From Burhinus oedicnemus (taxonomy: Eukaryota; Chordata; Aves; Charadriiformes; Burhinidae), in assembly GCA_008921705.1 (NCBI GenBank), contig VFFE01009205.1, positions 1,408,276-1,472,275 of the forward strand: a stretch of 64,000 nt of DNA. Direction: 5' to 3'. Below the pieces are notes generated by a model. That model did not search any database and was not told where the DNA came from. It was given only the letters and a program-made list of their open reading frames with translations. Positions 25,276 through 38,325 of this stretch are shown piece by piece. The position numbers and the translations under genes are program-made. How positions within the stretch are numbered: the first letter of the stretch is position 1; every line of letters starts with the position of its first letter.

Positions 25276-25639
25276 CTTCAGAGCACAAGTTCTTCATAGA
25301 AGGAGCCAACATCTAGTTACGTTTTTTTTCCAACATGTCAAGGCCCTGATCTCAGATGAAGCCTCTAGGTGCTTCTGAAAATAATAAAAATGATGGTGAG
25401 GAGCAGATGGTACTGACATTCACGACCCTCATTCCAGCCCAAGAAATACATCAGCATCAGCACAATTACACCTACAACACTTTATCATGGATTTTGGTCA
25501 TGACTTAGTGGGGTACAGGTAAGAAAATACACCTCTGCATCATTACTGCTCACTGCTGAAAGTCTAATTTATGTTAAATAATAGAATTATTTTCCCATAT
25601 TGCAAACATCAGACTAAGACCACAAACTCAATTAGACTG

Positions 25640-26030
25640 AAGAGCCAAAGGAAATTGTATCACCGACCCAGGCTGAATTGAGACAAGCCATTCTTTGTCT
25701 TTGACTCCCTCCCCTACCACTGCGCTGAACACAAGGATTTTCCAAGATAAAGAACAAGGTGCTACTCACGCTAGATCAAGGCATAGCTGCTAGGTAGGAC
25801 AGTTCCAAGATATGAATTCGAACCCCTCCAGCCAAGTAGATGTCACATCTTACCCACCTCAGGAGAGCACTCGAATGATCAGCCTATTTTATAAAAGGCT
25901 GGAACATACTTCTTCCTCCTCTTGAGCCTATGTTCATGGGTGATTGACCCTACTATGGTACTTTAGGCCTCAAGCCCAGGAGATTTAAATCCTGATCTGA
26001 CTTAGGATCTCCATTAGGTACATAGACTCC
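25640..26030 (-). repeat. Degenerate tRNA-headed SINE-like relic
   Basis: Read on the minus strand, this stretch has a good polymerase-III B-box-like motif, GGGGTTCGAATTC (complement of 25814-25826). A weaker A-box-like motif, TAGGCTGATCATTCGAG (complement of 25870-25886), lies about 45 bases upstream, close to normal tRNA spacing. Between them is CTCTCCTGAGGTGGG-like sequence, familiar from an old tRNA-like repeat of reptiles. It does not fold into an intact tRNA: the conserved A-box bases are partly lost and no acceptor stem is evident. I infer an old tRNA-derived repeat, without a family name. Confidence 0.4.
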
Positions 26031-26947
26031 CAAAAAGGGCATAACTCCAGAAGGGTGCTCTTTAGGACCTCCTAAATTTTCCTTACTCCGTGTGCTGGCT
26101 GTTGTGACTCCAACTCCAAGTTGCCTCAAATCAGCTTGAATCCGTCTACACCCTTACCTTACCAGAAAGACATGTTCAGGCACAGCTTTAGCAGTGGCGA
26201 TACATAAGAAACAATGTAAGAAAGCCAATCCTACCCTCCAGCATGGGGATGGTGAACCTGTGACACTTGAGCTTCATGATGTTGATAAGCAGATTAAGTA
26301 TAGCTCCCATGCTAAAACTACACCACACATCTGGCACCAGGGTTGTGTTGGTAGAAAACCTTCTCTGTAACTCAGATCTTCAGCTGTGGGATGCTGTAAG
26401 TCAGCAAGAACTGCCAAAAATGGTGTTCCAGGACTATGCTGGGACGTGGTTGCATGCTCACTCCAACCCCATGAGGTACTGCAAAACTGAGATCCCCCTG
26501 GGCAGCTTCCATCACCTTACACCTGCAAACTTCTGCTTGTGCCTTCAAGGTATGTACCCGCCCAGTGCCTCTCAGCCATCGGAAAGTTTTGATGTGTAGC
26601 CTGTAAATTGGAAGAGGATTGACCACTTTCTCACTATCACCTCCGTCCTCACCAGCAATACCATATGCCTCCTTCAAAGCAGGAGTTTCAGTTCCCTGGG
26701 AACTTCAGCTGAGCTGTGAAAGCTGCCCTAAGGAGTCTAGATAAATAAATGTATACACTAAACTACTAGGAACGATTAATAATAAAAGTTCTGTGTCACT
26801 TCTGAGTTGAGCCATGTAAAAAGCGAAGGAAACTGGTGGCAGTTTTGGTAAAGAGGCTTTACTAAATAAACTATTGTAGGCCCAAAAAACCACTCAGAAT
26901 AAAGCTAAGACCGTAAGAAAAGATGTAAGAAACTAACAATTTTCTTC
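26031..26947. other. Unique non-coding stretch
   Basis: No gene is supported. Opposed frames of 110 codons plus (26267-26599) and 101 codons minus (26372-26677) share the same bases and resemble nothing known. A CArG-like word CCAAAAATGG at 26413-26422 is expected by chance in a window this size. Confidence 0.55.
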
Positions 26948-26990
26948 CTTTCCTCCCTTTAGCTTTCCTCCCTTTACCTTTCCTCCCTTT
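26948..26990. repeat. 15-bp tandem repeat, pyrimidine-rich
   Basis: Nearly three copies of CTTTCCTCCCTTTA plus one variable base (G, then C), with period 15. The plus strand is almost pure pyrimidine. Confidence 0.9.
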
Positions 26991-27345
26991 TTTAAAGAAA
27001 GCTTGACCTAGTGTGACTCCTAGAAGTTACCTGCTGAGCACATCAGAAATATATCAGTAACTAGAGAATGAGGAATATATCTTAGGCCATGGAAAGAAAC
27101 CAAAATGAAAGCTTTACCATTAGGAATATTAATAGCAGTACTGTCTGAGTTAAGACAGTTACAGACTGGAAGACTCTGTTGCTGCTCTTAGTTTGCGTAA
27201 GTAGGAATATCAGCAATTCATCCTGTGAAAAATAGTACTTCAGCTGGTAGAGTTGGAAGACTGAGAGAAATTGAGGCCTTTTGTCTCAGATTACATGTCT
27301 AAGGGCTAGAAAAACCCTACTAACTCTTTTTTTTTCCCCTCCTGT
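26991..27345. other. Unique non-coding stretch
   Basis: No frames of 60 codons and no repeats are seen. Confidence 0.6.
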
Positions 27346-27363
27346 AAAAAAAAAAAAAAAAAA
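27346..27363. repeat. Poly-A tract
   Basis: An 18-base A run, preceded 18 bases upstream by a T9 run. No retroposon body is recognised. Confidence 0.85.
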
Positions 27364-28637
27364 GGTAACAGAAGGAAAAAAACCCCACCAACAACATAGC
27401 AACATGACGGTGATGTGTATAATGATCTCTGGCAGCCTAAGATAAGATCACAGCCCTTGGGACTGGTGGGGCCTGGAGCTAACGGACCCCTGCTTCGGGG
27501 AAAAACTAGAAGTGTACAAAAAAAAAAATAAATGGTTCAGTTCTCTTATTAAAAAGAAAGGAGAGGTATGTTGCTAAATCTATTCCTTCTGAAGAAACCT
27601 CTGAAAATAGAAATGTATGAAAACATGTGAGTCACTTCTGCAGTCAAGAGTGAGTGATTACCTCTACCCTCACCAGTAATGCCAGGAAGGGCTGATCCGC
27701 TCCCAGTTTGCCCCAGGAACTACGTCATGTTCAGTTAGTTCCATCAATTTTTTCATAACAGGTCACTGTGCAGATATTATTCTCCTGTTGAAGTCACTTT
27801 AGCGTGTGGTTTGTTTTTTTTTTTTAATGCAAACTTGTGTGTAAATTTTAAATTGAGCATATATGAATAGGGTTCGCTTAATTACTTCCATCACTATCCT
27901 ACCCCCAAATCTCCCTCAGATCTTGGGAACAAGCCTGTTCTTTCAGGGAGGTTGTTTGGAACATCTATAAGGTAATTGAATAAAAAAAAATAAAAAAAAA
28001 AAATCAGTTCTGTTGCAAGAAAGGATCCCGAAACTCCTCAAAGTCCACAAGCAGCTTTGTTGTTTCTATTGATTTTAGATGGAAGGTGTGAAATACAACG
28101 ACTAAATGGCAGTACCACTGAAAAATCAAGTTATTTATGGTTCTCTTCAGTTGGATCAGTTTCTCTGAATAATTCCTTGTTTATCTGCATTAGCGTTTGG
28201 ACTACTGCAGTGCAAGGCAAGAGCAGGATGGGAAAAAACTACTTTTTTGGGGATGCTATTTAAGCACATGTCAAACGGTGCCCTGGCTGCTGCCGAATCC
28301 TGAGTTCTGATGAAAATCCAGCTCTTTCACTGCGCACTGAGCAAAGACAAGCCATGCTCCTGGTTAGCTTAAAAGCCTGGTACCAAAAAAATCACAGGGT
28401 TGGCAGCCCCATGCGTGTTTGAGCAGAGGAAAACACACTACCATCAAATGCCGAGTGGGTGGAAAGAGCAGGGAGCAGCGGTTCTGTGAATCACTTCCTC
28501 CCCCAAGGCCTTGCTGTCATTAGGGGTACAGGTGTGTGGTTTTAAAAACACACGTTGTCCACACTGATATTTTAACAAGTGTTAGTCAAAGCAGTAGCAG
28601 TTTTAACAGGCATTTACTGGGCAAGATAGACCCTAAG
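27364..28637. other. Unique non-coding stretch with A/T tracts
   Basis: No gene is supported. A T run lies at 27814-27825 and an A-rich tract (two A runs around a single T) at 27982-28003. One unrecognised 68-codon plus-strand frame lies at 28057-28263. Confidence 0.6.

Positions 28638-28668
<31 letters not shown>
28638..28668. repeat. Poly-C homopolymer, 31 bases
   Basis: An uninterrupted run of 31 Cs (G on the minus strand) lies in otherwise AT-leaning DNA. Runs of this length are rare, can form i-motif or G-quadruplex structures in vitro, and are often miscounted by sequencing. Confidence 0.95.
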
Positions 28669-28670
<2 letters not shown>

Positions 28671-31600
28671 CCCTGGGTTATCGCAGTCAGCTAACATGTT
28701 AAAACTGTAGCTGCCTAGTCCAAGAAAGGATTTCGACATGAGTTAAAAATAAAGTCCTTTTTGTACATGCATGGCTTAAGAGAGAAGAGTCCAAATCCCT
28801 TCTTCCAGCAAGTAGAAAGAAGCAGAAGAAAAAGGGGATTAGAAGTAGCATATGTGCTCTGTCCTCCCCATTTTCTTCCCAAACTTTTATTTTGCATTTC
28901 TCCACTTACTGAGCATGCCACGGGATGCCGACCCAATTAATTTCTGTATTACCTTTCAAATGAGGCCCATGTACAGAACAGGGTCAAAGCATGGATTTCT
29001 GCTGCCCAGTGCCCACTGGTACAGGAACAGGTAAATGCTTTGCAAAGCAAACACTTCTGAATACGGCCATTGTCATCAACTCAAAATCTGTCATCTCTTT
29101 AAAAGCATTAGAAACAGAGGATGAGGGAGATGCTCTCACATCCATCCAGCTCTGCCACTGGGAATACATCAGAAAAGCTTTCTGGCATTTTCCAAGGTGT
29201 AAGATGAGGCAGAATTTGACCCAAAGGCATGAAAGCAAAGTTTACGTCCATTGCCGTGCAACTGTATTTACACCAACACTGAGTTTGGAGCTCAATGCGT
29301 GGTACTAATCACTCATTCTGAGTCAATTTGAACGTACCTCTCTCTAGAGGCAACAGAAGTCTAAACTGAAACACTGTAGGAAATAAAATGTCATTTAACT
29401 GGAGAGAGGAAAGAGCCTTGTGAAAGTGAGAGAATTCAAGGGGCACTCCTTTCTGCTGTCATTTGTCATGTATGACACAGGAATGTTGACATCATCCTCT
29501 GATAAATGACACTGGCACCTGCATCAGAGAGATATTCTTCAGCAAAATAGAAGTTTGAAAATCCAGCAGCAGGGCACTAGTGGTAGGTTCCAGGAGCTTG
29601 CAAGGAAGGAAAGATAGATGATGGTAATTTTCTTCCAAAGAGAAACATAAGACTTTTTAAGAACCACTCTCTCTTGCTTCCCCTTCTGCTCCCTCTGGGC
29701 TCTGGGAAATGATTCTGTTTTCTAAATCTAATAGTGGCTTAGACACAAGCTATACGTTATCCCAGAGCTAACCTGTGGCATTCGTGCCACCACCCTATCT
29801 AGGGGGATAAGTGTCAAGCAGAGAGCTCCAGAAGGCACAGCTAGGAAAGGGAGCTTCAAAGAGGCCAGTCTGGCCCTCTCCTGTCCCGGGCCAGTTAGAG
29901 ATGTCAATGAACAGTCTATTCTAGCACTAATCCTTTCAAATCTCACCTTTGCATCCACAACCTGTAATGCAGAGATTTTTTCCTCTTAGAAAGAGTGGGG
30001 ACACACGTCTCCATCCCACTCCCAGGAGGTATTCTGTGCAGCCGCAAGGTGGGTTTGCGGCAGAGGAGGCTCCTCCAGGGACTTCTGCAGAGCCGTGCAA
30101 AGCCTGCCGTGGTGCGGTTCAACATCGTCAGACAAAGGTGCTTAAAGAAACCTTTTAACCATGTCACCTTAAGACAGACACATCACAGGTTTTCTGTTTT
30201 GAAAAGCTGAAGACCAGTGGATTAAGTTTGTGAGGGAAAGTCCTGCTACTCTTAAAAGCGAAAAGCAAATAGATATGTTTTCTCCGTCAGAATTTCCACT
30301 TCGCTGGCTCACGGAATTTATGTGCAGCTTGATTTTTCTTCTAATTCTATGATTTATTTATCCCAGAAAAGAAGGAAAAAATCTATTTGATTTGGAACAG
30401 TAGGTTGGGAAGACGAGTACGCAGGCTCTGTGACCAAGGTTGCCTGGTTCATCCTCAGGAAATCTGCGTTCTGTGCCAAGGACCTCCTTAGCTACTGACT
30501 AGTCCCAGTTTGCTCTAACTTGCTAACTACTGTCCAGTCTATTTATCATTTGCCATCTCTAGGGATCACTGTGCAGTGATATGGACTAATAGCCCAGCAA
30601 TATGCCAAGACATATCCTTTTCATCCCGCACAGCCAGCACTGTCTTCCAGACCTCTTAGAGCATGAGGGAGGCTGGAATCTGGATGAAGAACAGCTGGCT
30701 TAAAACAGACCCTGACAAGCCAATACTGGCTGAAAGGAGAAAGCACTGGAAGAATGAAGCAGTACACAAGCTCACCTTCATTTGCAGGGCTCTTTCTCCA
30801 GGATGGTTAAAATGTTATCCTGCTTTTGCCTCTTATTGAATCCATCTTGGGTACGGAGTGCTGGCGAAGAAGCAATCCCCACACTCATGATTCCCCACCC
30901 TGGGATAACAACCCCACTTTGTGCCTTCAGTTATTTTCAGGTTGGAATATTGTAACCCAGGCTATGTAACACATTCACCACTTTCATCTTCTCACACAGA
31001 GAAGCAAAAGAGAGCGTACCACACTGATGTGCTCTTCAGGCTGCTTTGGAGAAGAGACTTGTTAATTAACCTGCAGCCCTGTGACTGGTGAGACCCAACC
31101 AGCTGGGATGAGTGCCTGCCCAAGACTTTCTGCACCATAGTGAAAGGGGAACGATAACCCCAGGCGCTGGTCCCTTGACTTAATGGGGTTAGGTCAGCCC
31201 CATTTGAAAAGGCTGCTTAGCAAAAGGCAGATCATTTTGTCTCATCACGTCACACACATATGGCTATGGTCATCACAGAAGACAGTGACACAATTTTCAT
31301 ACTCAAGCATACAACAAATTTTAAGTGCTTAGGCTTGGATGGACAACTTTCAGCAGCTTCTTCTTCAGAAGAAAACAGTAACTTCAGGGCTGAGGGAGAA
31401 TGTGAATTCTTACAAAGGACGGTTAGACAGGGGATTGGTTTTTCATGTACACATTTTCTTCAACAAAATATGGACATTTATTATCCTTACAGTCTTGATC
31501 CTCCTAACAGCTTTTCTGTAGCAATCTATTACTTGATTAGTTTATACTGTTTAGAGCACACCAATGATGACATAATCTTGTTGTAATGAAGACAAATACT

Positions 31601-32722
31601 GTCTCAGAATGTCAGAAGGCACCACATCACCCATTAAGTGTAATGACTTCAAAATACCCTAAAGAAAAGTCTTCTGGGCTGGTTACAGGAAAATACACAC
31701 ACATACACGTCTGATTTTCATTAAAATACAAGTTATTGAAATGCTCAGTTCAGTCCAAGAATAGAATCAACTGTTCAGGCCCATAAACTGAAACACAGAA
31801 TAAGGGAGGGGGGGAAATCCTCCTAGGACTCTCCATATTCTTTACGCATTGGCCAGACAATGATCTAATAACAGCAGTGACTTTGGGGATATTTGTTTAT
31901 CTACTCTGAGCCCAGTTAAGTGACTCAGAGGTAACACGGTGTTTCACCAATGTTCTGTTGGATCAAGCCATGTTGTACTAGTAACTTTATCCTAAAGGAG
32001 GTTATTCATAGTAGGCATCCAGTAATGCTGCAAAAGTGGTAATTCGAAGACGGTTGCAAATAGATCTGTGGATATAAATGAGGCAACCACAAGTCTTCAT
32101 ATTTTATCTATGTAAATGCGAGTATAAAATGGGAGGGCGGGAGTCCTGAGGGTTTCTTCCAGAGTGAGGATGCTAGACTGATTCTTCATCCAGGCAACAG
32201 GGGGTCTCTTAATAGTTTAGATTATTAGACTCCTGACTGAGGAGTGCAGAATCAAGCCCTTAGCACCAATAAAATTCTGCGCTCAATCTTTTCTGACCTC
32301 TCATTTGGAAGTATGTTTAGACACAAATGCAAAATACAGAAGATCGAGGAGATGGGGACTAGAAGGAAGAAAGCTGAAGGAAAATATGCTATAAATATGA
32401 ACTGGATCATATACAAAGATTAAGTATAAAAGACAGCTTTCTTGTAATGTCCAGCTGTTTCTCCTAAATATTTCTAGCAAACCTACATATGTACAGTTTC
32501 AGAAAAGTACCAAGAGGGAATATTAGTACTTCACTTAAAAGAACCTCCGTAGGATTGCTAGTGGTTTTGAAGCTCTGGTGCTGAGATCTGTCAGGATGGG
32601 ACAGAAGTTATTTCAACAGTACTAAATAGCTCTCCCACTGCTTTACTGTGGATTGATCCATTTTCACCTTTTCTTGCCTTTCTGCAGTCACACACAGATG
32701 TAAAACAGATTAAGGCTCTGTG
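28669..32722. other. Unique non-coding stretch
   Basis: No gene is supported over 4 kb. Frames of 60-108 codons are scattered on both strands, mostly overlapping (28699-29308, 29728-30210, 31260-31586), and none is recognised. A short segment at about 29197-29222 (GTGTAAGATGAGGCAGAATTTG and following bases) resembles the end of an old inverted-repeat relic but lacks a partner end. From 30211 to 31259 there are no frames of 60 codons. Confidence 0.6.
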
Positions 32723-32753
32723 GAAATAAAATGAAATAAAATAAAATAAAAAA
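32723..32753. repeat. (AAATA)n short tandem repeat
   Basis: About six AAATA/AAAATA units with one G interruption. Confidence 0.85.
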
Positions 32754-34140
32754 GACACCTAGGACTTTTTTGACTTCCCCTACAATAAAGTGCAGGGAGA
32801 GGTGAATAAAGCCACACAAGAGACAGTAACAAAATGACTAAGGTCCTGACTGATAGTTTATTGAGATGACAGCTCCATGAGTTCTTAGACGTCTCTGGCA
32901 TGAAGACTATTTTTGTCTTTCCACAAGTTAAAACATATGTACTATCAAGATGACTGCCTGTCTATCTGTTGAAGCTTGTTTCTCCTTATTACCTCTCTCT
33001 GACAGAGCTGAACCTGACTGCAAAATATTCCTTCTGCACTTTAATGTACTTTAGAACAACAGTTGACAATGCTTGAAAAGAAACCAAAGCAAAATAACAA
33101 ACCATTATCAATATATTATTTACACAGGATCCAAAAGCTGGGAAACATCACTAACAAGTCACTTAAATTTTCAGCCGCAGATCTCGAGCATGGAAAAGTA
33201 TCATTATCCGTACCTGGCTGGTGGGGAGACAGTGCAGGGGAACGATTGCATGGTCACAACGAGAAGAGTTTGATTGCTGCCTCTTGCAGCGGTTCTTACC
33301 AGAGCAAAGTGAAAGCGAGAGGCTTTCGCTCTGCTTTGGCAGCACTTTATTCTCCGTTTCTTTTGGTGCAGAGCTCCGCACAAGCTCCAGAACTGCAGAG
33401 GACTGATCCCCAGGCTCCTATTCTCCGCTCAGTCCCTGACCTCTCATGCCAGGTCTTTTGCCTCCCAGCCCAGAGCAGTGCCGACGGGACCTCGCTGCAC
33501 GCAGTAGCCAGGCTCTGGAATGCCTCAGATTTAGCTTCAGACACAATAAGGATTACAAATTATAGAGCACAGTGGAAATAAAAGAGATGGGTTGCCCCCT
33601 CCGGCTATCCATCATTGTTCCCCACGTCTCCGGGCAAAAGCAAAGCGAAGCTTTCTCAACAGCCCAAAGACAAAAATAGGTTGTATGCATTTTTAAATGT
33701 TATACTTGCCCATTCTTAGGCTAATAAAAGTCAGAAAACAGACAAGGCACTGATTTTATACTTTCTCAAGTCACTAGTATAAGAGCGGCCCTGCAATATG
33801 TATATTCAAATGATAAAATATTGAAGCAGAGTGAAGTAGTTAAAATAACATTTTTCAGTTCAAAGTGCTTAAAAATGAAGCATTTCCATGATATGCAAAT
33901 TTTGCTATCTCTTTTTTATCTACAGTAAGTTCAGGCACAAAGCAATTAAACAAGCTTCTGCACAGTCACGTGGCAAGTGAGAATCAGTGAGGTTATACAT
34001 CTGTTTTGAGGTTTAAAATGTGAAACTGACTGAAAACTGGATGGTTGTGAAATTAAGAGAATGCTCATACTGAACCCGATCCTGTCATATGATCATAAGC
34101 TCTCAGAGATGCCAAGCAGAATTTAGAACGAACGATTTTT
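32754..34140. other. Non-coding stretch with GC-raised section
   Basis: Section 33160-33660 is moderately GC- and CpG-enriched relative to its surroundings. It carries a 172-codon plus-strand frame (33063-33581), the longest outside the CpG island and the LINE copies. Its translation shows no domain, repeat, signal peptide or membrane segment and has Ser/Ala/Leu-rich composition. Other frames of 60-72 codons overlap it on both strands. I do not call a gene; an exon of a non-coding RNA is possible. Confidence 0.45.
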
Positions 34141-37100
34141 GTGATGATAATGCCAAAAGTCAGAACAATATTGGATGTTACTAGGAGTTCTGGTTTGTGT
34201 CTTCTTGGCCAACTCCAGGAATTTGTCAGGGACTGTTGAGTGCTGAAGGCACGACTGTCATTAGCTTGAGATAAAAGATCTCAAGGAGATGGCTGTAGAG
34301 GGAGCAAAGAGAGAACACAAAGTTACAGATACATACATCTAGTAGTTTATTATTATTAAATTTTAGAAAATCCCTGAATACACACGCAGATACACACAAA
34401 CACTCATGCACAAAAGCACGCGTTTTAGAATAAGGCTTCCCTGACAGCAGTTGTTGTATTTTGATGTCAGTCTAAGGAAATATGCTGGCAGCTCCTCCAC
34501 ACAAAAATCTATTTTCCACAAACAGCATATTCTGCCAGTATAAAATTCATCATCCAGCCATACAAAGGACACAGGGCCAAGCGGCTTGAGTGACACACCA
34601 AAAACCTCAAAACACATGTCTGAGCTGCCACATGACTTGTATAACACTATTCACGTACAGCATGAAACTGGAGCTCTGTAAGCCGCATCTTCGTAATATT
34701 TTGCAACATCCTGTAAACTCATTGCAGGGAAACAATACAGACACTAAAAGTGGTTTGGCCACTGCAACAACAGAGACCCTCTAATTACTTTAAATTTTTT
34801 TTTTAATAAAAAAAAGGAAGCAGATATTAAAGGAGGGGAAGTTCATTCAACACTAAATACCCGAGCCATGCATCTTGGTAAAGAAAAAAGGTACATCGTA
34901 CCTCAGCTGCTATTCAGTGGAAACAAGGTACTGCTGAAGTCATATAATTGGTGACTTGAGGCCACAGGTCATCTCTGAAATTGAGATAATTCCAGAGGAA
35001 ATAGTTTAATGATATAAGGAAAAAGGGCCACTGTGGTGAAATATCTTAATAAAGTAGGAAAAAAAAAAAGGCCTTCATAGATCATTGATTTAGTTGGTTC
35101 TCCAGGATTCAAATGGAAAGATAAATCTCACACCTGAGCTAAATGGATTTGTGAAAGAGATAAAAATTATCAGCATCATCTATCCTCAATTTCTTCTATT
35201 TTTATCCCACTTTTCAACGCTGGGAGAACAATTTAGAAATTTTTCATGAAATTAATACTAATAAGCACTGAGATGTTTTATCATTTGTCCTGATGGGTAA
35301 TTCCTGAGAAGCTGGTAATTTCTGCCAGCTCTACTGTCCTGCAAATAAACCAGCAACAATCCAAAACTCAGAATCTAAAAACTGCAGAAAAGGGGAATTC
35401 AGCTCTGTTTTCTAATCTCATTTTAATAAATGTTTTTGGTGGTTTTTATGACTAATGTAAGACTGAAAGTAGGCAAATTCCATCTGTGGTTCATCTGAGC
35501 AGGAGCAAACATACGTAACAATATCATTTCATGAAAAAGTGCTGGGCAATTTAACATGAGATCTATGATATTTTAAAGGCAGGAAGTATCTTTGTGAAAA
35601 TGCCCTTTTTCCTTAATCAGAAAAATCAATATAGAGTTGAATAGGAGGAATATTTATCTTTTAAATAATAGTGTGAGAGATTCTTACAGAGCACTTCTGG
35701 CTTACTAATACATAGCTGCTTCACCTCCCAGCACAAAGAAATATATTTATGCCTTGGATAAGCAGCCTCCTTGCACAACCGTTGTGCTTCCTTGTCCAAG
35801 GCCAGGTTATCTCAGCACATTGATGTGCAGGAGGGTTACACAGCCCGAAACCACCAGTGCCCAGCCCAGGTCTTACCCCTCACTGTGCTCCTGTTGCTCA
35901 GCCTCATACCTGGGCTATATACCCACCTGACCAGGAACTTGCAGCATCCAGCTTGTATTAATTTGCCTCCTTAGAAATTATTATTAGACTGCTGGGGACT
36001 GTGGGGCAGTACCTCGCCCAAGGGGGATTTGTTCTCCTTGCGGCAGCCATCTCTGTCGCTGCTTCTTGGGAGACTACGTTATTGAGAGCCTCAGCAATTC
36101 CTGCGACAATATTTCAGGGGCAAATTCTCTTTTGATGCTGTCGGAAAATCCTTGCCAAGCTGACACTACATATTAAAGGGTTCACAATAACAGAAGGCAG
36201 AAATTAAATTGAACAGGATATTAATACCTTGTAGTTGAGGAAATGATATTTCCTTTTGATTTTACTTTTTCCTTTGTGAATTAGCCAAAACCTGCAGCCC
36301 TGCATAAACTGAACCAGCTCACCAGGTTCTCCACAAAGAAACAGCAGCGGCCCCCCTCCCCCTGAGCATGCAGCAGCAGCAACCGCCTCCAACGCCTCCC
36401 CTGCTAAAAACCCTCTTCAGAAACCTGGCAAGTTCAGAATAACCAGGTCTAGTTCATTCCACATCCCCTCCAGATCTTTTATCCATCCTATTAGTTTCCA
36501 CAGCAGCAAATACTATTTGGCTTGTGATTAACTCATCTGAACAGCACACGGATGTGAAGAGAAGGTTTAAAACATGAAAAAGGGTTTTCGCGGTCCGATT
36601 TCATTCTGTTTCTTTCTGCTGTGCACTAAGATCTTTTATCTTCGCACTCTCTTTCATTGCTACAGAGAGCATTCGAGTGCATGGATCCAAAAAACATGAA
36701 TAAGCACTACCTGGGCTAAGACAGTTGGAAAGACAGAGCGCCCCTCTGATATCTCCTCTGTGTTCTGAAGGGAGCCAGAGGGAAGCAGCTGGGTGCGTTA
36801 AACAATACTACAAACTTTGTGACAAAATTATTTCCAAAAAGATTAAAAGTGTTTTCTGTTGCATGACGTATTTTGGTGGGTTGAGGACACTTTGCTTACA
36901 CGAGAAACTCTTACCGACCCACTGTGACTTATTAATGCTTCACAGTCTGGAGTGTGAACTGGCTATCGCACATGGCTGGCAAGACGTGTGTACTAAGGTT
37001 CACATAGGGTAAAATGTGTTGCTGTCTTTCAGAAAAGCATCTATCGCACTTTACTAAATTAGATATGAGAAACCACCTGTGTCAAGGTAAGAAATACCAG

Positions 37101-38325
37101 TTTCACAGCTGCTGAAATTGCCTCTTTACCTTCAACGATAAACAAACTGACTACTGCAGCCAGAAGGTGCAGGTTTGCACACCTGCACTTACAGAGTGGC
37201 TCCAGTCCTGTGCATGGTCCCTGGCTCCCCCAGCCTGCCCTGGCCCCGAGGCTCCTGCAAAGCATCTTTCCATGGCTCCGTCTCTCTGCGGCTCCGTCTC
37301 GTGGTGTGACTCCACAGGCAGGACATGGCTCCACTGCACAGACCAGGCTCTTCTTCCTTTTCCCCCTATGCAGCAGCCTACAGGGGAGAGTTAGGGCTGG
37401 CTGCGATCCCTTTGTCCAAAAGTTTGAGGAGGGCTGTTTTGGTTAGGTCTCGGGAGCTCCATTACATCATGGAAGAACCACTTCAGGAATATTGTGCCAA
37501 CATATCCCTGTTAACTGGATCCTCGCTAAAATCCATGCATTGGCGTGAGAGGTGCGTGCATAGATACACGTATTTAAGAGAAACCCATCTGTATGTATGC
37601 TCTTTAGGGACTCACTTTTTAAAAACATTAGGTTGCAGTTTTTGTACATTATCCAGGCTCAATTTAATTCAGCTTTCGGAGTGCTGGCATGGTGCAAATT
37701 AGTCGGTCTGCATGCCAGCAGCCATCACTAGTGTAACAGCAGAGCCAAATTGGGGAAACATTAAGAAGCACGTTTTGTGTACATAATTGTGTGTTTACAA
37801 ATGAGACATTTGAATATTATATAGTTAGTCCTGTGCAACACTGAGATGGGAGTCATAAGAGTAAGAAAATTTGGCATGCTGGTATGAAACTCTAGCCAAA
37901 AACATCATTTAATCCAGACAAGGAAAAAGATCGATCAATTATGCCAGTAAGTTTGAAACAGCACTATAAAAAGAAAAAGTGACATGGCATAGGTTTGTGG
38001 TTCCCAGCTAATGGAGCTAAAACCTAGCATCAGATGGTTTGTATTTTACATTATTGTCGAACAAAAATAAATCATCAAAAACATGGCAGAATCAAGCCTA
38101 ACTGGCAGGACATACCATAAAAAAAAGCAGCTAGCGGTTGAAGTGAAAATTAAGAAGTGCTGTTCATTCCCCCAGAAATGCCAGGGCTAACCAGAAGAAG
38201 CAGCTAACACTTACAGGCTTTGCAATTCATTCTCTTTTTTTTCTGCAAGCAAAAGGCTGTTAGGCCATAGCCGAGTTCTGCTCCAGTGAGATTTTGCTTC
38301 CTGATGTTCAGAGATTAGCATATTA
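34141..38325. other. Unique non-coding stretch
   Basis: No gene is supported over about 4.2 kb. Around 37080-37450 the DNA is more GC-rich and crossed by overlapping frames of 60-125 codons on both strands, none recognisable. From 34790 to 35770 no frame of 60 codons occurs. An A run lies at about 35059-35069. Confidence 0.6.

Noticed and set aside
25814..25886. A tRNA gene on the minus strand, from A- and B-box-like motifs
   Set aside because: The A box is degenerate and no acceptor or anticodon stem pairing is evident; a worn tRNA-derived repeat fits better.
26413..26422. CArG box CCAAAAATGG
   Set aside because: About four such matches are expected by chance in 64 kb.
29197..29222. End of an old inverted-repeat element, from GAGGCAGAATTTGACCC
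   Set aside because: Only one end is recognisable; too short to call.
32140..32340. Possible retroviral LTR end, from an AATAAAATTCTGC motif
   Set aside because: No TG...CA ends, direct repeat partner, primer-binding site or retroviral frame was seen nearby.
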